Below are positions 6,973 through 15,785 of a stretch of 40,516 bases of DNA, in pieces (the first letter of the stretch is position 1; each line of letters begins with the position of its first letter). This stretch comes from Thauera sp. (lineage in GTDB: Bacteria; Pseudomonadota; Gammaproteobacteria; Burkholderiales; Rhodocyclaceae), in assembly GCA_017302295.1 (NCBI GenBank), contig JAFLDS010000026.1, forward strand, positions 1 to 40,516, given 5' to 3'. Under the pieces are notes generated by a model. It ran no database searches. It saw only the letters and a list, made by a program, of their open reading frames with translations, and was not told the DNA's origin. The position numbers and the translations under genes were made by a program.

Positions 6973-8619
6973 TCAGAGCGGACGGGGACGCGGCATGATA
7001 CGTCCCGGACGGATGCCGTAGCGCTTGATCTGCTGGTGCATGAAGTCGGTCAGCGCGGCAAGGCGCGGACTGGCCGGCGACAGCTTGCGCGCACGGTCGA
7101 TCAGGCCGTGCGCCTGAGCGGCGAAGGCATCGTTCCAGCCGCGGTGCTCGATATGGCGCATGAGGGCAAGCGCGGCATTGAACAGCACCTGGGGATTGCC
7201 CGGCATCTTGCGCGCGGCGTTCATCATCTCGCTGACGGCGCCATCGAAATCGCCGGCACGCGCCTTCTCGGCGCCGACCGTGATGAGCGATTTGACCTCG
7301 GCCTGGACCTTCGCCTCGATCTGCTTCGACAGGCCTTCGAGGCCGCGCTCCCTGAGCAGCTCACGTGTGCTCTCGATGGAGCGTTCGTCAGCCGCGGTGC
7401 GCAGGATGTCTCCGACCAGTTCGGTGCCCTCGTCGCCGAGCTGATGGTCGAAGCACGCTTTGATCAGCTCCTGCCGCAGCCCGACCGACAACTGGGCGCC
7501 ACGCTGCGCCGCCCTGGAGGCCGCTTGCAGCGCCTCGCGCGAGCGCGCCAGATCGCCGGCGCGGGCATGCAGCATGGCGTTGCACAAGGCCTTGCACAAT
7601 TCGCCCTTGGGCTGCCGCCCCGAACCGCGTTCCAGATCGGCGATGCTGTTCGCCGCACTGTCGAGCTTGGCCTGTGCGAGCTGGGCCTGCACGAGCCGAA
7701 CGTGATCCTCCGGATCGGCAAAGTCGGAGTATTTTCCCTTTCGCACCACCTCGGCAAAACTGCTTTCAGCCGCTGCAGGGTCGCCCACACGCAGCGCAAG
7801 CTCGCCCAGTCTGCGCTGGCGATTCAGACGGTGGGGCGAGCGCTCCGCGGCGGCGATCAAGGTATCGCGCGCCGCTTGCGGGCGGCCATCCTCTTCGCGC
7901 ACGCGGCTCAGCAGATCGTAGGCGGCGATGTAGCGCTCGTGCGTGCCGACCAGGCCGAGCAGGATCGCTTCCGCTTCCTCATGTTGCTTGCGCAGGGCGA
8001 GCACGCGTGCCAGGCCAAGGTCGGCCCAGGGGATGGAGCGGTCCTTCAGGATCTCGCGATAGCGCGCTTCGGCTTCGTCGAGCTGGCCATTGGACAGATG
8101 CAGTTCGGCCTGCAATCGCGTGAAGTCGACGGCGTACTGAGGGTGCCGTGCGCTGCCCTCGCGGCAGCATTCGATGGCGCCCACGGTGTCGCCCATCGCC
8201 ATCGACTGCCAGGCCGGCAGGAAGGCGTCGCGCTTGTCGAAAGCACGCTGCAGCCGCACGCGCAAGGTTTCACCGGTGAGGGGCTTGAGGATGTAATCGT
8301 TGGGCGCGAGCTCGCAGGTGCTCACCACCCGCTCGTAGTTCATCTCGCTGCTGATCATCACGAACAGGGTTTCGAGGGGGATGATCTCGTGCTCGCGCAG
8401 GTCTTCCAGCAGGTGCTGGCCGTCCTGTCCGTCTCCGAGGTGGTATTCGCACAGGATCAGATCGTAGTGGCGCTCGCGCAGCCGCTTGATCGCCGTGCTG
8501 GCGGAAACGGCGAACTGTGCCGATTCGTAGCCGATCGAGGCCAGCATGTTGCGCAATTGGGAGCGCATCGTCGGCTGGCTCTCGACGACGAGTACATCGA
8601 TGGGTTCGCTTGGCGGCAT
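6973..8619 (-). CDS. Receiver-like domain plus TPR protein with altered phosphorylation site
   Basis: The 548-residue protein has an N-terminal response-regulator receiver domain (about 1-125) followed by helical tetratricopeptide-like repeats to the C-terminus. The phospho-accepting Asp is replaced by Glu (E58 in DLILCEYHLG), and the usual acidic pair after beta-1 reads E14-S15 (VLVVESQP). The conserved Lys (ILKPLTG) and the Ser of MISSE remain. It may therefore be a constitutive or phosphorylation-independent receiver, which is inference. No DNA-binding output domain is seen, so a protein-protein role through the TPRs is likely. It has no clear ribosome binding site. It is followed at 17 nt by the ribonuclease gene and separated from aspS by a terminator. 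Confidence 0.85.
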   Translation of the reverse strand: MPPSEPIDVLVVESQPTMRSQLRNMLASIGYESAQFAVSASTAIKRLRERHYDLILCEYHLGDGQDGQHLLEDLREHEIIPLETLFVMISSEMNYERVVSTCELAPNDYILKPLTGETLRVRLQRAFDKRDAFLPAWQSMAMGDTVGAIECCREGSARHPQYAVDFTRLQAELHLSNGQLDEAEARYREILKDRSIPWADLGLARVLALRKQHEEAEAILLGLVGTHERYIAAYDLLSRVREEDGRPQAARDTLIAAAERSPHRLNRQRRLGELALRVGDPAAAESSFAEVVRKGKYSDFADPEDHVRLVQAQLAQAKLDSAANSIADLERGSGRQPKGELCKALCNAMLHARAGDLARSREALQAASRAAQRGAQLSVGLRQELIKACFDHQLGDEGTELVGDILRTAADERSIESTRELLRERGLEGLSKQIEAKVQAEVKSLITVGAEKARAGDFDGAVSEMMNAARKMPGNPQVLFNAALALMRHIEHRGWNDAFAAQAHGLIDRARKLSPASPRLAALTDFMHQQIKRYGIRPGRIMPRPRPL

Positions 8620-8696
8620 GGGGCGTGTCTTGGGAAAGACTATTGAAATAGATTACGGCACCCGCTTCATTTGCTGAAGTGGGAGTCGACACCCCG

Positions 8697-8734
8697 AAAA
8701 AAGCGGGGGTGGCTGCTTTCGCTGCCACCCCCGC
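8697..8734 (-). terminator. Rho-independent terminator of aspS
   Basis: On the minus strand an 11-bp perfect stem, GCGGGGGTGGC (8734-8724) with GCCACCCCCGC (8713-8703), encloses a 10-nt loop and is followed directly by six T residues (8702-8697). It lies 29 nt after the aspS stop and isolates the receiver-TPR/RNase/barstar unit from aspS transcription. Confidence 0.9.
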
Positions 8735-8762
8735 ATTGTCGCCGGCATTGCCTTGCCGGTGC

Positions 8763-10562
8763 TCAGGCCTTGCCGACCTCGACCTGGGTTTCCACCTTCT
8801 GGCGCAGGCGGATGTGCAGTTCGCGCAGCTGCTTCTCGTCGACCTCGCCCGGCGCGTTCGTCAGCAGGCATTGCGCACGCTGCGTCTTCGGGAAGGCGAT
8901 GACGTCGCGGATCGATTCGGCGCCGGTCATCATGGTGACGATGCGGTCCAGGCCGAAGGCCAGCCCGCCGTGCGGCGGAGCACCATACTTCAGCGCGTCG
9001 AGCAGGAAGCCGAACTTGACCTGTTGCTCCTCGGGGCCGATGTTGAGCGCGTCGAACACCTTGGCCTGCACGTCGGCACGGTGGATACGCACCGAGCCGC
9101 CGCCGATCTCCCAGCCGTTCAACGCCAAGTCGTAGGCCTTGGCCAGGCATTCGCCCGGGTTGGTGGTGAGCAGCTCGAGGTGCTCGTCCTTGGGGCTGGT
9201 GAAGGGGTGGTGGCAGGCAACCCAGCGCTTGTCGTCCTCGTCATACTCGAACATCGGGAAGTCGACGACCCACAGCGGGCACCAGGCCTCGCCCGTGACG
9301 TAACCCTTCTCGTGGCCGAGCCTGATGCGCAGCGCGCCCATGGCGTCGTTGACCACCTTGGTCTTGTCGGCACCGAAGAAGATCAGGTCGCCCGACTGCG
9401 CGCCGGTGCGCTCGAGGATGGTGCGCAGCGCGGTCTCGTGCAGGTTCTTGACGATCGGCGATTGCAGACCCTGCTCGTTGGGCTGGCTGACGTCGTTGAC
9501 CTTGATGTACGCCAGGCCCCTGGCGCCGTAGATGCCGACGAACTTGGTGTATTCGTCGATCTCGCCGCGGGTGAGGGCGTTGCCGCCCGGCACGCGCATC
9601 GCGGCGACGCGGCCGCCCGAGGTGGCGGGGCCGCTGAACACCTTGAAGGCGACGTCCTGCACCGCGTCGGTGACGTCGGTGAGTTCGAGCGTGACGCGCA
9701 GGTCGGGCTTGTCGGAGCCGTAGCGGCGCATCGCCTCGGCGTAGGTCATGCGCGGGAAGGGCGCCGGCAGTTCGACCTCGAGTGCCTCCCGGAACACGAA
9801 GCGGATCATCTCTTCGACCAGCGCGGTGATCTCGTGCTCGTTCATGAACGAAGTCTCGAGATCGACCTGGGTGAATTCGGGCTGGCGGTCTGCGCGCAGA
9901 TCCTCGTCACGGAAGCACTTTACGATCTGGTAGTAGCGATCGTAACCGGCCACCATCAGCAGCTGCTTGAAGAGCTGCGGCGACTGCGGCAGGGCGAAGA
10001 ATTGACCTGGATGCACGCGCGAGGGGACCAGGTAGTCGCGCGCGCCTTCGGGCGTGCTCTTGGTGAGCATCGGCGTTTCGACGTCGATGAAACCGGCGCC
10101 GTCAAGAAAGCGGCGGAAAGCCATCGTCGTCTTGTAGCGCAGCATCAGGTTCTTCTGCATCTGCGGGCGACGCAGGTCGATGACGCGGTTGGTCAGACGC
10201 ACCGTCTCGGACAGGTTCTCGTCATCGACCTGGAACGGAGGCGTGGCGGCGGCGTTGAGCACCTCGATGTCGTGGCACAGGATCTCGATCTCGCCCGAGG
10301 TCAGGTTGGCGTTCTCGGTGCCGGCCGGACGGCGGCGGACCTTGCCGCTCATCTTCAGCACGAACTCGCTGCGCACAGACTCGGCCACCTTGAAGGTTTC
10401 GGCGCGGTCGGGGTCGCATACCACCTGCACCAGGCCTTCGCGGTCGCGCAGGTCGATGAAGATGACGCCGCCGTGGTCGCGGCGGCGGTGCACCCAGCCG
10501 CAAATGGTGACGATCTGGTCGAGGTCGGCAGCGGTGACTTTGCCGCAGTAGTGAGTTCGCAT
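8763..10562 (-). CDS. aspS: Aspartyl-tRNA synthetase
   Basis: AspS charges tRNA-Asp with aspartate and is a class II synthetase. The start was set at the ATG giving MRTHYCGKV, typical of the family, although the frame stays open for 39 codons upstream; this yields 599 residues. Visible landmarks are the OB-fold anticodon-binding domain ([21 protein letters not shown]), motif 2 ([20 protein letters not shown]), the bacterial insertion (GAD) domain in the middle, and motif 3 ([13 protein letters not shown]). It follows the DUF502 gene on the same strand with a 67-nt gap and ends at a strong terminator. Confidence 0.97.
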   Translation of the reverse strand: MRTHYCGKVTAADLDQIVTICGWVHRRRDHGGVIFIDLRDREGLVQVVCDPDRAETFKVAESVRSEFVLKMSGKVRRRPAGTENANLTSGEIEILCHDIEVLNAAATPPFQVDDENLSETVRLTNRVIDLRRPQMQKNLMLRYKTTMAFRRFLDGAGFIDVETPMLTKSTPEGARDYLVPSRVHPGQFFALPQSPQLFKQLLMVAGYDRYYQIVKCFRDEDLRADRQPEFTQVDLETSFMNEHEITALVEEMIRFVFREALEVELPAPFPRMTYAEAMRRYGSDKPDLRVTLELTDVTDAVQDVAFKVFSGPATSGGRVAAMRVPGGNALTRGEIDEYTKFVGIYGARGLAYIKVNDVSQPNEQGLQSPIVKNLHETALRTILERTGAQSGDLIFFGADKTKVVNDAMGALRIRLGHEKGYVTGEAWCPLWVVDFPMFEYDEDDKRWVACHHPFTSPKDEHLELLTTNPGECLAKAYDLALNGWEIGGGSVRIHRADVQAKVFDALNIGPEEQQVKFGFLLDALKYGAPPHGGLAFGLDRIVTMMTGAESIRDVIAFPKTQRAQCLLTNAPGEVDEKQLRELHIRLRQKVETQVEVGKA

Positions 10563-10629
10563 GTTTTCGGGTTCTGGCTGTTCGTGTTGCGGCGCGGACG
10601 AGGGACGCGCCAGGATGTGGAGTTCCGGG

Positions 10630-11253
10630 TCAGTCGAGCAGGGCCGGCACCGGCGCCGGCCGGCGAAGCGGTGGCGCAACGACGCCCATCGAAATGATGT
10701 ACTTGAGCGCTTCGTCGACGCTCATCTCGAGTTCGATGACGTCCTTTCTCGGCATCATCAGGAAGAAACCCGAGGTGGGGTTGGGTGTTGTGGGCACGTA
10801 CACGCTGACGAAATCGCCCGGCAGGTGCTGTGCCGCGTCGCCGCCGGGCTTGCCGGTCAGGAAGGCGATCGTCCATGAGCCCTCGCGCGGGTACTGGACA
10901 AGCAGAGCCTGACGGAAAGCCTGTCCGCTGCTCGAGAACAGGGTGTCGGATACCTGCTTGACACTTGAATAGATCGACTTCACCACCGGGATGCGCGACA
11001 GCATCGCTTCCCACAGCTGAACCACCTTCTGGCCGAGCACGTTGGCGGCGATGAGGCCGGTGGCGAGCACGATCAGCAGGCTCATCACGACGCCGAGGCC
11101 GGGGATGTTGAAGCCGAAGATCTCGCGCGGATGGATGCCGTTGGGCAGCAGCAGGATGATCTGGTCGAGCGTGCCGACGATCCAGGCGAGCACCATGAAG
11201 GTGATCGCGAGCGGGATCCAGATCAGCAAGCCGGTGATGAAGTATTTCTTCAC
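10630..11253 (-). CDS. DUF502 family inner-membrane protein
   Basis: The protein has two N-terminal transmembrane segments ([23 protein letters not shown] and the [20 protein letters not shown] region) followed by a soluble domain with the family signature [14 protein letters not shown] and [11 protein letters not shown]. Its function is unknown. Members of this family often sit between an fmdB-like gene and aspS in beta- and gammaproteobacteria, as here. The GTG at 11253 was chosen because the product then begins [10 protein letters not shown], the usual family N-terminus. An ATG at 11301 is possible but would overlap the FmdB gene by 20 nt. Confidence 0.88.
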   Translation of the reverse strand: MKKYFITGLLIWIPLAITFMVLAWIVGTLDQIILLLPNGIHPREIFGFNIPGLGVVMSLLIVLATGLIAANVLGQKVVQLWEAMLSRIPVVKSIYSSVKQVSDTLFSSSGQAFRQALLVQYPREGSWTIAFLTGKPGGDAAQHLPGDFVSVYVPTTPNPTSGFFLMMPRKDVIELEMSVDEALKYIISMGVVAPPLRRPAPVPALLD

Positions 11254-11281
11254 GTGGTGGTCTTTGGGCGAAGGGCGTCGG

Positions 11282-11548
11282 TCAGTGGCATGCGCAGCCA
11301 CCGCCGCAACTCGCGGCTGGGGCGCTGCTCTCGCTGGTGGCGGCCGGCTTGGCGCCGCCGGAACTGCCGCCCTTGAAGTCGGTGGCGTACCAGCCCGAGC
11401 CCTTCAACTGGAAACCGGCAGCCGACAGCAGCTTGGTGTAGCTTTCCTTGCCGCACGAGGGGCAGGTGTTGAGTGGCGCGTCGCTCATTTTCTGCATGTG
11501 TTCCTTCTGGAACCCACAGTCGTTGCAACGATATTCATAGATGGGCAT
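11282..11548 (-). CDS. FmdB-family zinc ribbon protein
   Basis: This small (88-residue) protein begins MPIYEYRCNDCGF and has a second pair CPSCGK, giving a four-cysteine zinc ribbon of the FmdB/CxxC_CXXC_SSSS putative regulatory family. The GWYATDFKGG segment after the ribbon is characteristic. The C-terminus is Ser/Ala-rich and ends CGGGCACH, a second Cys/His cluster that could also hold metal. The molecular role is not established. It lies upstream of the DUF502 and aspS genes and is probably transcribed with them. Confidence 0.88.
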   Translation of the reverse strand: MPIYEYRCNDCGFQKEHMQKMSDAPLNTCPSCGKESYTKLLSAAGFQLKGSGWYATDFKGGSSGGAKPAATSESSAPAASCGGGCACH

Positions 11549-11800
11549 GACAAGCTCCCGAAAGGCAAGTGCGCAAGTCTAACGCAATGCAGCATAAGGA
11601 AAAAGCGGCGTTCGGCCGCGACTGAAGCTCCCTTGCAGATGAGGGCGATCGCGTCGTGTTTCAAGCGCCGGTGCCTTCGAGTCGCCCGCGACACGCCGGG
11701 CATTCGTTCCGCCAGCTGGGGAACTCGCTCCCTGCGGTCGCTCGGACAGTCCTCCGCGGCTATACGAACGCCCGACGCGTCGCAGGCTCGCAGCCGCGCG
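11549..11800. other. Intergenic stretch between pilD and the fmdB-like gene, possible dispersed repeat
   Basis: No gene was recognised in these roughly 250 bases. The part near 11706-11770 (GGGGAACTCGCTCC through CTCGGACAGTCC) resembles low-complexity intergenic motifs common in GC-rich proteobacteria and is a candidate dispersed repeat. The segment just before the fmdB-like start is less GC-rich and probably holds its promoter, but no convincing -35/-10 pair was found. Confidence 0.35.
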
Positions 11801-12652
11801 TCAGAAGACCCCAAGGTACTGCTTGGTGATCTCCTCACCCCAGAACAACGCGATCACGCCTGCAGCCGCGAGATAGGGGCCGAACGGAATCGGCACGTTG
11901 CGACCGTGCCGGGCGAACAAGATCAGGGCGATGCCGACCGCGGCGCCCACCAGCGAAGACAGCAGGATCGTCAGCGGCAGCAGGGGCCACCCGAGCCAGG
12001 CGCCGATGGCGGCGAGCAGCTTGAAATCGCCGTAGCCCATGCCCTCCTTGCCGGTCACCAGCTTGAATAGCCAGTAGATCGACCACAGGGCGAGATAGCC
12101 CGCCATCGCACCGACGACGGCGCTCGACAGGGACGTGTAGGTTCCGCCCAGATTGAGTGCGAGACCGAGCCAGAGCAGCGGCAGCGTCAGGTCGTCGGGG
12201 AGCAGCTGAGTGTCGAGGTCGATGAAGGCGAGCGCGATCATCGCCCAGACGAAGAACAGCGCGCCGATGGCTGCCGCGCCGAAGCCGAAGTGCCAGGCGG
12301 CGTAGCCCGACAGGCTCGCGGTCAGCACTTCGACGATCGGATAGCGGCCACCGATGGGTGCGCCACAGTGGCCGCAGCGGCCGCGCAGCGCCACGTAGCT
12401 GACGACCGGAATGTTCTCCAGCGCGGTGATCAGGTGTCCGCAGTGGGGGCAGCGCGAACGCGGCACTGCGAGATTGAAGCGCTCGCCCTGCGGGGGCGCT
12501 TCGCCTCGCAGTTCAGCCGCCTGCGCATGCCAGTCTCGTTCCATCATCTTTGGCAGTCGATGGATCACTACGTTCAGGAAGCTGCCGACGAACAGGCCGA
12601 TCAGCGACGCGAGCGGAACGAAGGCGGCAGGGTCGCGCAGGAAGTCGGGCAT
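11801..12652 (-). CDS. pilD: Prepilin peptidase/N-methyltransferase PilD
   Basis: PilD cleaves the leader peptide of type IV prepilins and type II secretion pseudopilins at the inner membrane and methylates the new N-terminus. The 283-residue product begins MPDFLRDPAAFVPLAS and has an N-terminal membrane segment with GLFVGSFLNVVIHRLP. A zinc-binding tetracysteine motif follows (C68, C71, C93, C96), with the aspartyl protease regions FIDLDTQLLPD (D145/D147) and GYGDFK (D209). Multiple hydrophobic helices follow. It is the last gene of pilB-pilC-pilD. Confidence 0.96.
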   Translation of the reverse strand: MPDFLRDPAAFVPLASLIGLFVGSFLNVVIHRLPKMMERDWHAQAAELRGEAPPQGERFNLAVPRSRCPHCGHLITALENIPVVSYVALRGRCGHCGAPIGGRYPIVEVLTASLSGYAAWHFGFGAAAIGALFFVWAMIALAFIDLDTQLLPDDLTLPLLWLGLALNLGGTYTSLSSAVVGAMAGYLALWSIYWLFKLVTGKEGMGYGDFKLLAAIGAWLGWPLLPLTILLSSLVGAAVGIALILFARHGRNVPIPFGPYLAAAGVIALFWGEEITKQYLGVF

Positions 12653-12737
12653 CGATGCTCTTGCGGTACGTGAGGGGTCGCCGCGGCGCTGCGCGCGGCG
12701 GCCGGGGTGAAGACGTGCGAAGCGGCGCGTGCGGCCG

Positions 12738-13967
12738 TCAGACCACCGAGCCGAGCTTGAAGATGGGCAGGTACATTGCGACCACCAGGCCGCCGATGAC
12801 GGTGCCGAGGAAGACCATGATGATCGGTTCCAGCAGTTGCGAAAGGCCGGCCACGGCGTCATCCACCTCCTGTTCGAAGAAGTCGGCGACCTTGCTCAGC
12901 ATGGAGTCGAGCTGGCCTGACTCCTCGCCGATCGACACCATCTGCACGACCATGGAAGGAAAGACGCGCGAATTCTGCATCGCGACCGTGAGGCTGCTGC
13001 CGGTGCTGACCTCGTTCTGGATTTCCTTGGTGGCGGTGAGGTAGACGTGGTTGCCGGAGGCGCCACCGACCGAGTCGAGCGCTTCGACGAGTGGCACACC
13101 CGCTGCGAACATGGTGGACAGCGTCCGCGTCCAGCGCGCGACGGTCGCCTTGCGGATGATGTCGCCGACGACTGGCAGCTTGAGAATGCTGCGGTCGACG
13201 GCAATCTGCATCGCCTTGGAACGTTTGTAGGTATAGACAATGCTGGCGATGGCGCCGATGACGATGCCGAACAGCACGTACCAGTAGCTGACAAAGAAGT
13301 CGGACATCGCGATCACGATCAACGTCGGCCCCGGAAGATCGGCTCCAAAGCTGCTGAACACGTTCTTGAACTCCGGGATCACGAACAGCATCATCACCGA
13401 GACGACCAGGGAGGCGACGACGACGACCGCGGCGGGGTAAAAGAGTGCCGACTTGATCTTGCCCTTGATCGCGATGATCTTTTCCTTGTAGGTCGCGATG
13501 CGGTCGAGCAGGTTGTCGAGGATGCCGGCCTGTTCGCCGGCACCGACCAGGTTAACGAAGAGTCGGTCGAAATACACGGGATGCTTGCCGAAGGCCTGAG
13601 ACAGGCTGGAGCCGGTTTCGACGTCGGAGCGGATTTCATTGAGCAGGCGGGCGAGGGCAGGATTGCCCGAACCCTTGATGCCGATGTCGAAGGCCTGCAG
13701 CAGCGGCACGCCCGACTTCATCATGGTGGCGAGCTGGCGGGTGAACAGCGCGATGTCCTTGTCGCTGATCGAGCCGCCGCGTGACAGCGCCTGCTTCTTG
13801 ACCTTGGTGACGAGGATGCCCTGGCGGCGCAGGGTGGCCTGCACGACGGTGTCGCCGGTGGCGCGTATCTCGCCGCGCACGACCTTGCCCGTCTTGTCCT
13901 TGCCTTCCCAGCTGTACAGGTCTTCCTTGGGTGCATTCGCGCGTGCCGCGCGGCTCGCTGTCGCCAT
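12738..13967 (-). CDS. pilC: Type IV pilus inner-membrane platform protein PilC
   Basis: PilC is the inner-membrane platform that couples the PilB/PilT motors to pilin polymerisation. The 409-residue protein has two GspF-type cytoplasmic domains (from about DIALFTRQLATMMKSGVPLLQAF and from VARWTRTLSTMFAAGVPLVEAL), each followed by membrane helices (VVVVASLVVSVMMLFVIPEF and PIIMVFLGTVIGGLVVAMYLPIF). An N-terminal extension contains YSWEGKDKTGKVVRGE. It lies between pilB (21 nt upstream) and pilD. Confidence 0.97.
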   Translation of the reverse strand: MATASRAARANAPKEDLYSWEGKDKTGKVVRGEIRATGDTVVQATLRRQGILVTKVKKQALSRGGSISDKDIALFTRQLATMMKSGVPLLQAFDIGIKGSGNPALARLLNEIRSDVETGSSLSQAFGKHPVYFDRLFVNLVGAGEQAGILDNLLDRIATYKEKIIAIKGKIKSALFYPAAVVVVASLVVSVMMLFVIPEFKNVFSSFGADLPGPTLIVIAMSDFFVSYWYVLFGIVIGAIASIVYTYKRSKAMQIAVDRSILKLPVVGDIIRKATVARWTRTLSTMFAAGVPLVEALDSVGGASGNHVYLTATKEIQNEVSTGSSLTVAMQNSRVFPSMVVQMVSIGEESGQLDSMLSKVADFFEQEVDDAVAGLSQLLEPIIMVFLGTVIGGLVVAMYLPIFKLGSVV

Positions 13968-13988
13968 GAGTTCGGGTTCCGTGTTGCC

Positions 13989-15701
13989 TTATTCGTTGGT
14001 GGTCGCCAGCACTTCTTCCAGCGAGGTCACGCCCTGCTTCACCTTCAACAATCCGGACTGGCGCAGGTCGCGCACGCCCTCGCGCTGCGCCTGCGCGGCG
14101 ACGTCCATCGAGTTGCCGTTGGTCATGATGATGTGCGCGATATCCTCGCTCACCGGCATGACCTGATAGATGCCCACCCGTCCCTTGTATCCGGTGCCCT
14201 TGCAGCGCTGGCAGCCGACCGGCCCCTGGGGCTGCCAGCTGCCGTCCAGGTCTTCCTCGGTGAAGCCGGCCTGCAACAGCGCCTCGATCGGGATGTCCAC
14301 CGGCTGCTTGCACGAGCATAGTCGTCGCGCCAGGCGCTGTGCCGTGATCATGATCACCGAGGACGCTATATTGAACGGCGCGACGCCCATATTCTTTAGG
14401 CGTTCGAGCGTGGTCGGTGCATCGTTGGTGTGAAGGGTGGACAGGACGAGGTGGCCGGTCTGTGCGGCCTTCACCGAAATCTCCGCCGTGTCGAGGTCGC
14501 GGATCTCGCCCACCATGATGACATCCGGATCCTGGCGGAGGAAGGCGCGCAAGGCGGCGGAGAACGTCAATCCGGCCTTCTCATTGACGTTGACCTGGTT
14601 GATGCCGGGCAGGTTGATTTCCGCGGGGTCTTCCGCCGTCGAGATATTGACGCCGGCCTTGTTCAGCAGATTGAGGCAGGTGTAGAGCGACACCGTCTTG
14701 CCCGAGCCGGTCGGGCCGGTGACCAGGATCATCCCGTACGGGCGCTCGACCGCATCGAGCAGGGCCTTCTTCTGCTCGGGCTCGTAACCGAGGGCATCGA
14801 CGCCCAGCATGGCCGAACTCGGATCGAGAATGCGCATGACGATCTTTTCGCCGTGCAGCGTGGGCAGCGTCGATACGCGGAAGTCGATCGCCTTGTTCTT
14901 CGACAGGACGAGCTTCATCCGGCCGTCCTGCGGGACGCGCCGCTCGGAGATGTCGAGACGCGAAATGACCTTGATGCGCGCCGCGATCTTCTCCCTCAGC
15001 ACCAGCGGCGGCTGGGCGATCTCGCGCAGCACACCGTCGGTGCGCACGCGGATTCGGTAGAACTTCTCGTAGGGCTCGAAGTGGATGTCAGACGCCCCCT
15101 CGTTGATGGCATCGATCAGCACCTTCTGGATGAAGCGCACGACCGGCGCATCGTCGACCTCGGTACTCTCCTCCTCGGTCTGCTCGCCTGGCGACTCCTG
15201 CTGCAGGAGGTCCATGTCGAACTCGTCACCCGTCATGTCCTTCAGCGTCTGCTGCGCCGACTCGGACAGGGTCTCGATCAGGCGCTGGAGCTTGTCGGCC
15301 TCGGCCACGATGAGATCGAGCTGAAGCCCGGTCTGGAAGCGGATCTCGTCGAGTGCGCGCATGTTCGACGGGTCCGCCACCGCAAGCGTGATGCGGTTCT
15401 GGCGCTTGACCAGCCCGACGACCTGGTGCTTGGCCATCATCTTTCGATCCACCGCATCGCGCGGCAGCATAGACTTGTCGAGGGCGCCGATATCGAAAAG
15501 CGGATAACCGAAGGTTTCCGCCGCGAAGCGGGCAGCTTCGCGCGCGCTCAGCAGCCCGCGGCGGGAAAGTTCGACCAGGAAGCCGTTGGTGCCCTCGGGC
15601 ATCCCCTGCGTGCAGGCGATCGCGTCGGCTTCGGTCAGCCGTCCGTGCTGAATCAGCGCCCTTGCAAGACCGCTCAGGGCAACGTTGGCGGTTGCGGCCA
15701 T
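13989..15701 (-). CDS. pilB: Type IV pilus assembly ATPase PilB
   Basis: PilB is the cytoplasmic hexameric ATPase that powers pilus extension. The 570-residue protein has an N-terminal MshEN-type domain (about 1-170) and a C-terminal GspE/PilB ATPase core. Walker A is GPTGSGKT at about residue 330, the Asp box is DPDVIMVGEIRDLDTAE, and the His box is LSTLHTNDAPTTL. A zinc-binding tetracysteine (LCSCKQP and CQRCKGTGYKG) is followed by the C-terminal region. It is the first gene of pilB-pilC-pilD. No retraction ATPase or pilin gene lies in this window. Confidence 0.97.
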   Translation of the reverse strand: MAATANVALSGLARALIQHGRLTEADAIACTQGMPEGTNGFLVELSRRGLLSAREAARFAAETFGYPLFDIGALDKSMLPRDAVDRKMMAKHQVVGLVKRQNRITLAVADPSNMRALDEIRFQTGLQLDLIVAEADKLQRLIETLSESAQQTLKDMTGDEFDMDLLQQESPGEQTEEESTEVDDAPVVRFIQKVLIDAINEGASDIHFEPYEKFYRIRVRTDGVLREIAQPPLVLREKIAARIKVISRLDISERRVPQDGRMKLVLSKNKAIDFRVSTLPTLHGEKIVMRILDPSSAMLGVDALGYEPEQKKALLDAVERPYGMILVTGPTGSGKTVSLYTCLNLLNKAGVNISTAEDPAEINLPGINQVNVNEKAGLTFSAALRAFLRQDPDVIMVGEIRDLDTAEISVKAAQTGHLVLSTLHTNDAPTTLERLKNMGVAPFNIASSVIMITAQRLARRLCSCKQPVDIPIEALLQAGFTEEDLDGSWQPQGPVGCQRCKGTGYKGRVGIYQVMPVSEDIAHIIMTNGNSMDVAAQAQREGVRDLRQSGLLKVKQGVTSLEEVLATTNE

Positions 15702-15785
15702 TTCCAGCTCTTAATTGAACGAAATTTCATCTTGCATGGCGGGCCAGGGCTTGTAAACCAGGGGTTGTACGGCGGTCGTCATGGC

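Noticed and set aside
8679-10697. 672-codon plus-strand open frame opposite aspS, and similar long antisense frames at 14430-16601, 21606-23585 and 28305-30278
   Set aside because: They lie opposite well-recognised genes, have biased His/Arg/Asp/Gln-rich compositions and no family resemblance. They are typical antisense shadows of GC-rich coding DNA.
15702-15785. Possible sigma54 promoter upstream of pilB (TGGCCCGCCATGCA)
   Set aside because: The GG and GC elements are 8 nt apart instead of 10, so the -24/-12 geometry does not fit.
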